Positions 8,731 through 17,350 of a DNA stretch of 17,950 nucleotides are shown one piece after another. Source of the stretch: Gelatoporia subvermispora B (lineage: Eukaryota > Basidiomycota > Agaricomycetes > Polyporales > Gelatoporiaceae). The DNA is taken from NCBI GenBank assembly GCA_000320605.2, contig KB445793.1, positions 1,389,817 to 1,407,766 of the forward strand. The letters run 5' to 3'. Positions within the stretch are counted from its first letter, which is position 1, and every line of letters starts with the position of its first letter. Below the pieces are notes generated by a model. The model made no database searches. It saw nothing but the letters and a program-made list of their open reading frames with translations, and had not been told where the DNA came from. Position numbers and translations under genes: made by a program.

Positions 8731-10340
8731 TCAGGACTTGCCGGCAGACCCCGCGCCTGGGGCTGCCCACCACTTGCGGACCTTCTGCGCGCTGTAGCGC
8801 GCGCTCTTGACGGGACCCGCGCTCACGACGCCCTTCAGGGTCTGCACCGCGCTAGGTCCGCGCACGATGTTGGCGATTTCTGCGAAGGCTCAGCATGAGC
8901 GCACGCATATATGGCAGCGTGGAACATACCGTGCTCGATGATGTTCGGCAGCTCCCGGTCCGCGGCGACCTTCGTCCAGAACGCACCCTCGTCCGCCTCG
9001 CGGGGCGGCATGCCCGGGGCGCTCGCGTAGCGGTCCGTAACGCGCTGGCGGAGGTGCTGCGGAAGCTTCCTGAGGAGCGCAGCGCGGGCCGTGGGCGCGT
9101 CGTCCTGCTGGATCTGGTCCGTGTACACGGGCCAGTGCACGCCGGGGAGCGCGACAGCGAGGCGGTGGTAGAGCTCGCGGAACTGCTCGCGCTGCGCAGA
9201 AACGATGTTCGCGACCTTGCCGCGGTTCTCCGCGGGGAGCGCCATGCGCACGTCGCCCGCGTAGCTCATGCGCGCGACGCGCTCGAACAGCATCCGCTCG
9301 TCGAAGTGCGCGGGCAATGTGAGAAGCGCGGCGCGCACCGCGGAGGTGAGGTTCACTTGTTGTGTGAGCCGTACCCGCGCGTCGTCCTTGATAATCCGCA
9401 GCGGCTTATGCATCCGCCCGGCAAGATAGAGCGAGTTCCAGTTGAGTAAGTCACTGCAGAGGTTGTCGATCGTCGTCACGCCGTACTTGATCGTCTGAGA
9501 AAGTAATCAGCGGCCAATTCGACAGCACAGGCAGTCATCATGTACGCGTTCTAGCTCATGTCTCGACGGACGGCCGGAGATCGGTAGATCATCCAACTCG
9601 GCCGAATCACGTGATCTGCGCAAGATGGCTTCGCCGCCTCAAGGCTACTCCACCTCGTGGACCCCGGGAAGACAATATGGCATCTATGCACAGCTCTGGT
9701 TTTCGGAAAACCTCTCGGACACGTTTCGCGACCAGGGATACTCCGGAACCGAGGGCCAGGAAGCGAAAGAGATACTCACAGCACCTTTCATCGGGACGAA
9801 GGCATTGAACCAGACGCCCGGACTGACGTCCTGTACTCGCGCAACGAAGGACGAACCGAACATGCGTGCATGCAAAGGGTAGTGTCCGGGGTGTTGTTGC
9901 ATGTTGATTGAATGCCAGTGGTCTGCGTGAGTCACGGCGAACATGAAGTCGAGCATCGGGCGCTCTGCGGGCGAGGCGGACGAGAATGACGGCTGGCCTG
10001 CCTGGTCGAATACACCAGAGCCGTACGCAAAAGCATATCGGATCGGCGCATTGAATTGCGCGACAATGCTCTCGAGCAGCGCCCGTGTTGAGTCGGCTAC
10101 CGGAAGGAATTGGTTACGGCCGAAAGAGGGCGGGAGGTGCGCGAGTACTTGGTGTTGGTGTGACACGGCTGGACGCGGTGCGGGGTTGAGTCGAGTGCGT
10201 GATAATGGTTTGTTCTGCTTGTGAGGAAGTGGGGGCGGTGGCGGGGTCGAGCTCGACGCTGCAGTCTCGGTGGCAAGTCCACGGGTAACGACGGCAAGGG
10301 TGCGAGAGGACGCTGGGGTTGAGCGGGCGGCGGAGAGCAT
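8731..10340 (-). CDS. TAM41: mitochondrial CDP-diacylglycerol synthase Tam41 (3 exons)
   Basis: Exons are 10340-9780, 9494-8930 and 8879-8731, giving 424 aa. Tam41 makes CDP-diacylglycerol from phosphatidic acid and CTP at the matrix face of the mitochondrial inner membrane, the first committed step of cardiolipin synthesis. The N-terminus (MLSAARSTPASSRTLAVV) is basic, Ser/Thr-rich and amphipathic, as expected of a mitochondrial presequence, and a Pro-rich linker follows. Conserved motifs are FGRNQF (73-78), FAYGSGVF (104-111, the nucleotidyltransferase GSG), MLDFMFAV (129-136, catalytic-type Asp131), WHS and HY at 142-153, GVWFNAFV (175-182), and after the first splice TIKYGV, NSLYLAGRMHKP, NLTSAV and GDVRM. 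The last exon carries KGVVSAGPVKSARY, and the protein ends in AGSAGKS. The introns are 285 bp (donor GTGAGT) and 50 bp (donor GTATGT); both keep the frame. The start at 10340 has context CACCATG, after a CT-rich leader. Length fits the family (yeast about 385). Confidence 0.92.
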
Positions 10341-11057
10341 GGTGGAGGGAGAGAAGGAGGATAATACGGAGCGAAAAAAGAGAGAAGAGGGATAGGATTG
10401 CGGAGGGAAGATATAGAGGATTAGTGGGATGAAAAGCGGAAGATGAGCTGCGTCTGTGTCTTGTCGCGGATGCACCTGTCTGCGCTTTGCGGGCGTCTCT
10501 CGGCGCAGGCCCGCCGCATGCGACCGACGCCGGCGTCTCCGCTTCAACGTCACGCGCCTCCTTAGTATCCACAACCAACAGCCACCGCATCTTCCTCTCA
10601 GCATAAACAATACTTTTTGCGCCACTGAGAGTGCGATAATTGTTTTCGGAACCCTCCCCCCTTGAGAGATTGCCTAATCGCTATTCACAACTATCGACGT
10701 CCGTGGTGACGGCTTGCTGGGATTATCCTCCAACCTTGCCATTCGAAACTACGATAAGTTCGGGAGCAATTTCTCAACCTCTGCATCGAGCTAATAAGAG
10801 CTTTTCCTAGTGCCGAGAACGTATGTGCGAGGCTGGTGCCTTCGCTCGTCCGAGTAGAATGTACGAAATTGCATTGGCTCAGAAAATTTCCTAATTCGGA
10901 ATGCACCGTCACCGTGACGGCGTTCGATTTAGGAAGGTGCCCCTCAGCATCGTAAAAACCCTCCGGCATGGTTGCAACCTGGCCTCTCAGATCTCAGGGG
11001 CTGTTGCCACTGAAACATCCGCGCTCCGATCATAGCCTTGACCGAGGGCTCTTTCAC
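10341..11057. other. divergent promoter region between TAM41 and the C1orf74-like gene
   Basis: On the minus strand, the first 100 bp next to TAM41 are strongly pyrimidine-rich (CTCTCTTTTTTCGCTCC and similar), a usual fungal 5' leader and core-promoter feature of highly used housekeeping genes. The rest has no convincing TATA box. If the C1orf74-like protein starts at the upstream ATG (10968), the spacer shrinks to 627 bp. Short antisense open frames (for example 10691-10969) are not accepted as genes. Confidence 0.45.
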
Positions 11058-12109
11058 ATGCCTAGCTCTCTGGGAGACATATTCGCCGCGACACGCTGCC
11101 AAGCACAATCACTTCCCTCGCTTTCCAGAGTAACGAGGAGTAAACTTGAGCAGTTCTGCGTGGATATATCTCTGGTAGCTACCTCTGTTAGGTACGGTGA
11201 CTTACATTAGCACTATGGTTAGTTGAACTTCTAGCAGGACTGGCTATCTCTTCGATGCATTTGCGCTGCCGCCATCTCGGCCCCCTACGCGCCCGGAGAA
11301 TGCATTGGCGGCACTCATTGTAGCCCTCCGCCAGGTATGTGGCCCACGATCTTCTGCATCTTGAAGTGTAAGATAAGTGTGTGAACTTGAACGTGAACTT
11401 GACCCTACTTCTGCGCCTGGTGCAGGAATTCGATGTGTTCAAGAACGTTGCTGTCCTCCACGAGCCCGTTTCAGAACAAATGTTCATTCTGAATATGGAA
11501 CTTGTGCGAAGAAGACTCCATGAGTTACAGGATGAGCATAGTCCGCGAACATCTTGGGAACGTCGGTGGACACATTTTGTAACCCCCTCCGCGAACCCCG
11601 GATTGGTTAGTCTCTAGATATCTATACTTCACATAAATTTGACTAACGAATGGCAATAGCTACCTTCTGCACCCCGCGAATTACTCGGGTTACTACAAAC
11701 ACTGTCCTTCCATTCCGGGAGTTCCATTCCTCCATACTTGACCCTCACCCCAAGCTCGCCGACATCAATGGACGCAAACACGCTCGTCCCCCTCGCCGCC
11801 TTTCTCCTGGAATATCCTGTCGCATATGTGCCCTCACCGTCGTCTAACGACACCATTTACTTACCAGACGTCCCACTCGACGTATACGAATACGTTATAT
11901 CGTGGACCGACACGAGACAAGATAGAGAACACGTCGTACTCAAGTTCTCTTGCCCCAATACGATTGGCCAGACAGTAGAAGATCTCGGCATCGAAAGAAT
12001 GGTGGATAGACTGACTGATCACTTCAAAGAACGACTTCAAGTGGCTGGATTCTTGGGACGGGCCACCGTACGCTATCACCCAGAGACACTTCCACGAGTA
12101 GCACTGTGA
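11058..12109 (+). CDS. C1orf74/DUF4504-like conserved protein (4 exons)
   Basis: Exons are 11058-11191, 11238-11334, 11426-11605 and 11660-12109; introns are 46, 91 and 54 bp (donors GTACGG, GTATGT, GTTAGT). The 286-aa product stays in frame through every junction. The third intron has a textbook GACTAAC branch site at 11641. Recognisable stretches are GYLFDAFALPP in exon 2, and LVPLAAFLLEYPVAYV, IYLPDVPLDVYEYV, LKFSCPNTI and the final RVAL in exon 4. Their spacing resembles the C-terminal half of UPF0739/C1orf74 (DUF4504) proteins, a conserved eukaryotic family without assigned function. I recognise this from the pattern and have not aligned it. No signal peptide, membrane helix or catalytic motif is visible, so it is probably soluble. 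An in-frame ATG at 10968 would add 30 residues; I prefer 11058 because the extra residues look uncharacteristic. It shares a divergent promoter region with TAM41. Confidence 0.68.
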
Positions 12110-12701
12110 ACGATTGCAATCTTCAATATCCCTTTCTGCAGACCCCTGCTCGTGTCCACATGATCGTTTGCACAGTTGGATTGGTTCTGATCTGATTGGA
12201 CCGTAAGCAATGTATATTTTGTACAAGATCACACAGTGTCAACTCTCAAAGCCAATTAGAGGATATCAGCGGAAATGAATCACATTTGAAATATCACGTT
12301 CATCGCCACTTCTTCTAGCCAAACAAAAAGCACTCAGTACTGTGCCTCACGTCACGGCTTCTGAAAAAGCCCGCACGTCACCGTCAGCATAATCGATAAC
12401 TCCAGGAGAGGAGTCCGTGGATTTATGAGAGATTGCGAACTACCCACGAGCCAGAAGAGAGCACGCTGCCTGCACCATTCAAGTCCGAGACAATACGGGT
12501 CAGAAAATCATTTCTTCAACAGCGCCTGTATGCTGGTATATAGGTACGGTTACAGCAGTGACCACAACGCAGTATCTAACAGAACGAACTATCGATTTGT
12601 GCATACAGCCGCCGGTCCAAGTTAGTGGAAAGGAAATACTATCAAGACAACTATTGAGTAGGAGCAATTTGGTGTGATTATTGCATACAAGGACGGGCAC
12701 C
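12110..12701. other. convergent intergenic region
   Basis: This lies between the 3' ends of the C1orf74-like gene and the small membrane-protein gene. It is comparatively AT-rich with short, scattered open frames on both strands (for example 12425-12625). None has a motif or a splice-compatible partner. It presumably contains both 3' untranslated regions. Confidence 0.45.
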
Positions 12702-13721
12702 TCACGCTGACAAGCTCCTTGTCGAAATCCGACCACGTCTTCCACACAACCAGTCAAACAGACAGGTGCACACAACAATGTGCAGTGCTCCGATCACGGG
12801 CACTGTAGCGAGTAAGAATCTGGTGGTATCCGATGGCGGCATGTATGTGCCTGGGTCTTCCGCATCCGCAGGCAGGACACTAGCAGTGATGTAGACTAGT
12901 GTTGCGAGGGTCGCCCTGTGAGTTCGACGTCATCTCCAGTAAAGCAGCACAGAGACCTTGTAGAAAGCACGCACCAGCACGACCAGACGGCAGGAGGGCT
13001 CCGAAAAAGAATGGCAGTATACCATTGGGAGCATGTGTCAACTATAGTGTTCTGTGGTGCCGGCAGACATTAATAAGAGATGATACCACGATAAACTACG
13101 ATATAGGACTCCTGACCTGCACCCAGACATTCCGATGACCTGCAATCTCCAGGGACCGCATACGTATGAGGTTGAAGCCACAGGATGTGATAGCCACTAA
13201 GTTGCACAGGACAGCACACACAGAACTCGCAGAAGCAACGCGAGATGTGCCGAGCATGCCCGTGAACCCAAGAGATGAAACCATCCTGCATATATGTGAA
13301 GGATAAGAACCACTATAGTAGGATACTCCAGTGCTAGCAACTTACGCAATCTCGCCAGCGGAGAATTTCGCTAATTTGAGCAGTTCCTCTGTGTAGAGGT
13401 CCCATAGTGCGTCCTCGGATGCTCCACGGGGAAGCGCATGAAAATAATAGGCCGGTGTACCAAACATGAAGATGATACAGATCCAGCGAGAGATCACTGC
13501 AGAAATCTCGCTATGATAGTGGTTTGCTGCAGGTCGAAGGGTTCGCCTGAGAACATGGTCGTCTTCAGTTGCACCTGCCACTTTCAAATTTAATCAGAGT
13601 GAAGGTCCAGCCTCCAAGTACTACTTCATCTTGCGCACATACAGGTGATGTCCGGAGAGTCTCCTGGTGCTGCGGCAGCTGACGTGTTCTCCGCCGTCTC
13701 GGGGTTGCGTATAGAGGACAT
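12702..13721 (-). CDS. four-helix membrane protein of unknown family (5 exons)
   Basis: No single long frame shows this gene; splicing does. Exons are 13721-13643, 13574-13346, 13285-13117, 13051-12975 and 12915-12702, with introns of 68, 60, 65 and 59 bp (donors GTATGT, GTAAGT, GTCAGG, GTGCGT). All phases agree, giving 255 aa. The protein starts MSSIRNPETAENTSAAAAPG, a soluble leader, and has hydrophobic helices at about 53-73, 119-143, 180-199 and 217-238. A loop, PADAEDPGTYMPPSD, sits between the last two helices, followed by a short basic tail (CGRRGRIS). There is no signal peptide or catalytic motif. It resembles small multi-pass hypothetical proteins common in basidiomycetes, but I cannot name a family. 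An in-frame alternative donor (GTCTCT at 12956) would shorten the last intron to 41 bp and add six residues. The start is supported by a TATA box 72 bp upstream. Function unknown. Confidence 0.72.
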
Positions 13722-13792
13722 GTTGAAGTGGCTTGCGGGTCAGTGGAACTGAGTGGGATGCTGGCCTAGCTGGTGGAGGACACCTAAAGGAC

Positions 13793-13800
13793 CTTATATA
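13793..13800 (-). promoter_or_regulatory. TATA box of the four-helix membrane-protein gene
   Basis: TATATAAG on the minus strand, ending 72 bp upstream of the proposed ATG at 13721. The distance leaves a leader of about 40-45 nt, normal for fungi. It independently supports the proposed first exon. Confidence 0.55.
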
Positions 13801-13945
13801 CAGTTCTCCGGCCGGTATCCTGTTTCTTGAGACTGCGCTGATATTTGTGTCCCTTGCGTCCATCAGATGTCCACATCCAACTGATCCATGGCAAGGGTTT
13901 GTGGCTGTGAACACCCATCTTGATGGTAGTTTTTTCCACAAGTGA

Positions 13946-14108
13946 ATTCGAAGCGGTCATATGTGTAGGTTAATGGTACTTCTGCTGTAAGCGGATTTGA
14001 AGCAGCCATACCATGTGTATTTGAATTCTGTCAAAGGTGTGATCTGATCACCCTACAAATATCACATTTGGAGCAGAGAATACCGTAGTGATTGAGTTCT
14101 GTCAGAGG
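13946..14108 (+). repeat. degenerate direct repeats of about 43 bp
   Basis: Two 43-bp segments, 13995-14037 and 14066-14108, share the frame ATTTGNAGCAG...TTCTGTCARAGG and begin 71 bp apart. A third, partial copy begins at 13946 (ATTCGAAGCGGTCATATGTG) and resembles the first half of the unit. The copies have drifted, so the array is old. It lies in the upstream spacer of the membrane-protein gene and has no assigned function. Confidence 0.5.
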
Positions 14109-14523
14109 CACAGTCATCAGGAAAGGGGTATTTTTCCTGGTAGGAATGGTGATACTACCACCTCCTCTCATAGCCCCAGCGCCTTCCCATAGGCGCCCCG
14201 TAGGTCTCTGTAGGTGCGCTAGCGCTATGTAGCGTTCACAATCTCTATAGGACTATCGTACCTTACAGCTTCTTTTCATTGTCCCGTGGTCCTACTCCTC
14301 ACACCTGTAGGTACGTCACGCCCCTTGTGACTGCGTCTGCTCTGTTCAGCCGCAGATTCTCACGCGATGACTTTCAAAGCCCGCATCCCCAGCTACTTGA
14401 GTTCCCCCTCTGGCCATCCCTCGCCTTACCCTCACCACTCGCTCTCTGCCTAACGTCTATGCCGTCCTGTGAAGCTCCTTTCATTCTCGTGGCTTGCACA
14501 CTGACTGATCGTGAACTCGCAGA

Positions 14524-14670
14524 TAGTGTTGTGCCGGGCCCGGCTCGGCTCGAAAGCCCGGGCTTGGGCTCGGCTTAGGGCGGCCCAGGGCTCTCAAAAT
14601 CGTGAGCCGGGCCCGCTGGGGAGGGCTCGGGCCTGGCCCGGCTCGGCCCGGCTTTAGCCCGGGCTTTTGG
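14524..14670. repeat. GGCTCGG/CCCGGGC-rich block, possible hAT transposon end
   Basis: The block opens TAGTGTTGTGCCGGGCCCGG. It continues with many overlapping copies of GGCTCGG, GCCCGGG and GGGCTTNGGG on both strands up to 14670, where composition drops abruptly to AT-rich. Degenerate G/C-rich subterminal repeats behind a TAGNGTTG- or CAGNGG-like start are a habit of hAT-family DNA transposons, in which the repeats bind the transposase. No matching inverted end or transposase frame was found within the window, so only one end, or a dead fragment, may be present. It could also be simple low-complexity DNA. Confidence 0.4.
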
Positions 14671-15132
14671 CATGGAGTAGTAAGTAAGTAATATAACATT
14701 TTTGCTTTGCAAAAGCGTTGAACGAACACTTACTGAATAAGAACAAATGTTGTAGGCATCAAAACATGACAAGGAGTCGCAAGAGAATGCCTCGAAAGGT
14801 ACGCGAGGACGCAAGGACATCGTATCACGTGACTTTTGCATGAGTCCGATCTCACATATGTGATTCAGCGAGACCTCGGAGTTGATCCTGAAAGGTTTTT
14901 CACAACTTTAAGATGGCGAAATTTACATATAGGTATGTCTAAGATCATCTATCGCTGCCTTGTACAATAATTATACAAGTATTAGAAGCCCACATCAGGA
15001 AATCGCCTTTTTGTGTGATAGCACGCCACGTGCGATACCGACGTAGATAGTACCCGCGCGCAATACAGAGTTATAGAGGCGCACCGCAGCTACCTAGACG
15101 CTCAGACAGCCGCGCGACTCTATCGTAGCACT

Positions 15133-15150
15133 TGGCGCCCCAGCGGGCCC
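15133..15150 (+). other. primer-binding-site-like motif
   Basis: TGGCGCCCCAGCGGGCCC follows GTAGCA plus two bases (CT). In LTR retrotransposons the 5' LTR ends in CA, and a tRNA primer-binding site beginning TGG comes a few bases later. The arrangement here fits, and about 210 bp of leader-like sequence then leads to an ATG at 15362. No paired LTR was recognised, so this is suggestive only. Confidence 0.25.
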
Positions 15151-15361
15151 TATCACTGTCTATCACTTCCTACGACGCTATGCCAGGCCAGTCCCCGCAC
15201 TTGACTCGCGCACCCAGTTAGTACCTGCCAACTGGCACTGCGGGGCAGCCTCCGTGACTTGCAGACTCATCTCCGGCAACTCTCTGCTCTGCACTCCAAC
15301 TCGCACATCCGTTGCTGTACTCTCCCATGCACCCGGGACTCACACTGTGGCGTACTCCACA

Positions 15362-16047
15362 ATGAGTCAACTCTCCACCGACTCGCAGACCACCGTATGC
15401 AGTAGTCAAGAAGATGAATACGAGCTCATCATCCGAGGCGCACCTCAGGCTGTTCGTAAGTTGAACAGCCTCAGTGAGGCTCCGAGCATAGCTGTGCCTG
15501 AGCTAGGTCCTCAGTGAGTCTACAGCCCTGCAGTGATCATTAGGAACCACTCGCTCACAGGTTTCTTGGTGTCCGCAGTACCACCACCTTTGAATCGGGC
15601 CACTCTAAATCCGTGAAGCGACCGCGCCGCAACCTCATCCGTCGCGCCGGCCTACCACCTCGCTGCTTCTTATCCTCCGTGAGATTCTCGTGCCATGCAC
15701 CTGAATGTGTGCGTTCTTAGACCATCTCCGACTCATACTCCCGCTGACACTCCTTCTCCCTTGGCCAGACTGACTGCAGCGTGATCAGTCCCCAACCGGT
15801 TCCCGTGCCCGAATCGCATCCCCTTGCCCACATGGCCCTGCCTACCACTCTGCACCCATCACTCGAACCTACCTTCACTTCATCCGACAGTCTCATCTAC
15901 GATCTCTGCGGCCGGTGGATGCTCGCTATAGCCCGAATACAACAGCTGGAGGATATCCTTTGCGATGCCGGCATACTCCTTCCACCACCGCCCAGCCCTG
16001 TGCAAGCCATGGACGGCAAGCCGGCCCCCAAATGTCGGCTCGATTAG
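15362..16047 (+). CDS. small protein of unknown function (3 exons)
   Basis: Exons are 15362-15513, 15579-15678 and 15769-16047; introns are 65 and 90 bp (donors GTGAGT and GTGAGA). The second intron has a GCTGACAC branch site and a pyrimidine tract before TTGGCCAG. All phases agree, giving 176 aa. The ATG has a good context (CACAATGA). The protein begins Ser/Thr/Gln-rich, carries a basic cluster KRPRR (64-68) with a second RR at 72-73 that could be a nuclear signal, then a Pro-rich segment. It ends with a leucine-rich helix (about 126-155, containing RIQQLEDIL) that could form a short coiled coil, followed by PPPPSP. No family is recognised. An alternative acceptor at 15560 stays in frame and would add six residues. 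Its surroundings (a primer-binding-site-like motif upstream, repeats on both sides) leave open that it belongs to a mobile element. Confidence 0.5.
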
Positions 16048-16620
16048 CACTTGCACACTCTCTACTGTAGACTCATGCACATCCCCATTCCCCGCCACGT
16101 ATTGTACAATACATATGCATGTCTACAAAGGGATTCATGTAAAAGACTGATGCTAATTCAGTTACATTGTCGCGATGTAATGCTTGGGGTAGGGCGCAGT
16201 CAAGATTGAGTACGACCTCCCGGGTCCGTGGGAGTCAGGAAGTGGACGGCGGATGCAAGGTGCTAGAGAACAAGGGCTAGTTGGAGGCTCCGGAGGTCGT
16301 CCGCCCCGTGCTCAGAGGGAGCGCAGGTGCTTCCGGAATTGTTCCTCTTAGTACGCGCACTTCCCCAGCTACTCTCAGGTCGAGCTCTGGAATGTCAACA
16401 AAAATCAGATTGTGCGTAGGCGTGTCCGAGTCTACTGCAGGTGCGAAGCCGTAAGACCAGAATATGGTGTCCCTACCGAGGGGGTCAGGAAGGCCCCCCC
16501 CCTTCCCCGCTCCTCCACCGCTATATTTCCCCTTCTGTTCCGAACCTCGCAACTGCACGCTTCCCTTGTGGCCGCGGATCCGGTGATACCCTCGGGGCAG
16601 AACCCTCGTTACCTGCTCGC
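16048..16620. other. spacer before the minisatellite
   Basis: No accepted gene. A minus-strand open frame at 16277-16558 has a rather protein-like stretch (IFVDIPELDLRVAGEVRV) but no start, partner exon or known domain. A plus-strand frame opening at 16412 has no ATG start and continues into the minisatellite. Another feature is a run of nine C residues near 16500. Confidence 0.4.
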
Positions 16621-16952
16621 ATCCACACCGCTACGTAGGAAGCCTCGTCGCCCGCCCCTGGAACCGCCATTCCGTGTTGCGCCCGTGCCGCCGCACGGTA
16701 TATCACATCGCTTGTCGCTGGAACCGCTGTTCCATGTCGCCTCCGTGCCGTTGCGCAAGAAACCGCGTCGCCTGTTGCTGGAACCGCTGTTCCGTGTCGC
16801 CTCCGTACCGCTGCACGGTGACTCGCATCGCCTCTTGCTGGAACCGCTGTTCCGTGTCGCCTCCGTGCCGCTGCACAGTGACTCGTATTGCCTCTTGCTG
16901 GAACCGCTGTTCCGCGTCGCTTCCACGCCCCTGCCCGGTGACTCGCATCCCT
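16621..16952 (+). repeat. 60-bp minisatellite, about 5.5 copies
   Basis: The unit contains CTGGAACCGCTGTTCCGTGT followed by a CGCCTCCGTGCCGCTGCACG-type stretch and ends CATCGCCTCTTG. Copies at 16621, 16681, 16741, 16801, 16861 and 16921 are spaced by exactly 60 bp. The middle ones (16741-16920) are nearly identical and the outer ones have diverged. Because 60 is a multiple of three, each open frame repeats a 20-residue unit, for example LEPLFRVASVPLHGDSHRLL on the plus strand, and several frames on both strands stay open. Whether any is translated cannot be told from the sequence. Each unit contains GGAACCGCTGTTCC, an imperfect palindrome. Confidence 0.85.
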
Positions 16953-17350
16953 TTTGTCGACGGAACCGCCCTCCCATGTTTCCCCCACGTTGTTCTGCGC
17001 CCCGCCAGGACCACCTTTTTCCGTCGAGTCCCGGACACCTGTCGCATACCCGCTGGGCTTCGCGCGGTATATCGGCCGGCCGTGCTCTTGGAGCGGAGAC
17101 GATATTGTCCCCTCCGGTGCGACATGGTACGCACTCGCCCCCGCCGCACTCTCCCCCGCCACCCTGTCCTGCAGTCGGTAACGAGTTCCCGCAGCATTGT
17201 GGATCGGCTTGATGCGCTTCCGGCTGATTCCGTGATACACGCCCTGCGAGGGGCTGTCGAGGACGTATTTCGGGACCTTCCCCGGCCCCCCTTCCCCTCC
17301 AGCTTCCTCCCAGAGCCCCCACTGTCACCGCCCCCGCTCCCGCGCTTTCA
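16953..17350 (+). other. ambiguous region, possibly an upstream exon of the right-edge gene
   Basis: All three plus frames are partly open. One candidate first exon, 17124-17264, starts MVRTRPRRTLPRHP and ends ALRGAVED. Spliced with a GTATTT donor to the acceptor GCGCAG at 17407, it joins the downstream exon in frame through a 143-bp, pyrimidine-rich intron. The rival model starts directly at the ATG at 17351. The region is GC- and Pro/Arg-codon-rich, so open frames alone are weak evidence. Confidence 0.3.

Larger units (their letters stand above)
14109..15361. other. gene-poor spacer with transposon-like debris
   Basis: There are 1.25 kb without a credible gene. It contains a 10-bp palindrome (GCGCTAGCGC, near 14217), the GC-rich GGCTCGG block (14524-14670), an AT-richer stretch (about 14680-15000), and a primer-binding-site-like motif at 15133. 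The final 150 bp before 15362 are rich in C, T and A and look like a fungal 5' leader. Open frames such as 14279-14578 (+) owe their length to base composition. Confidence 0.5.

Noticed and set aside
8895..9449. 184-residue plus-strand frame opposite TAM41
   Set aside because: Antisense to exon 2 of TAM41; its length follows from the high GC content at third positions.
9611..9911. three overlapping plus-strand frames of about 65-85 residues
   Set aside because: They are antisense to TAM41 exon 1 and its first intron and show no conserved features.
16277..16558. minus-strand frame with a protein-like IFVDIPELDLRVAGEVRV stretch
   Set aside because: No plausible start, splice partner or known domain. 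Kept only as a remark because the stretch is not low-complexity.
16621..16952. CRISPR-like array
   Set aside because: The units abut at exactly 60 bp without unique spacers, and the genome is eukaryotic, so this is a minisatellite.
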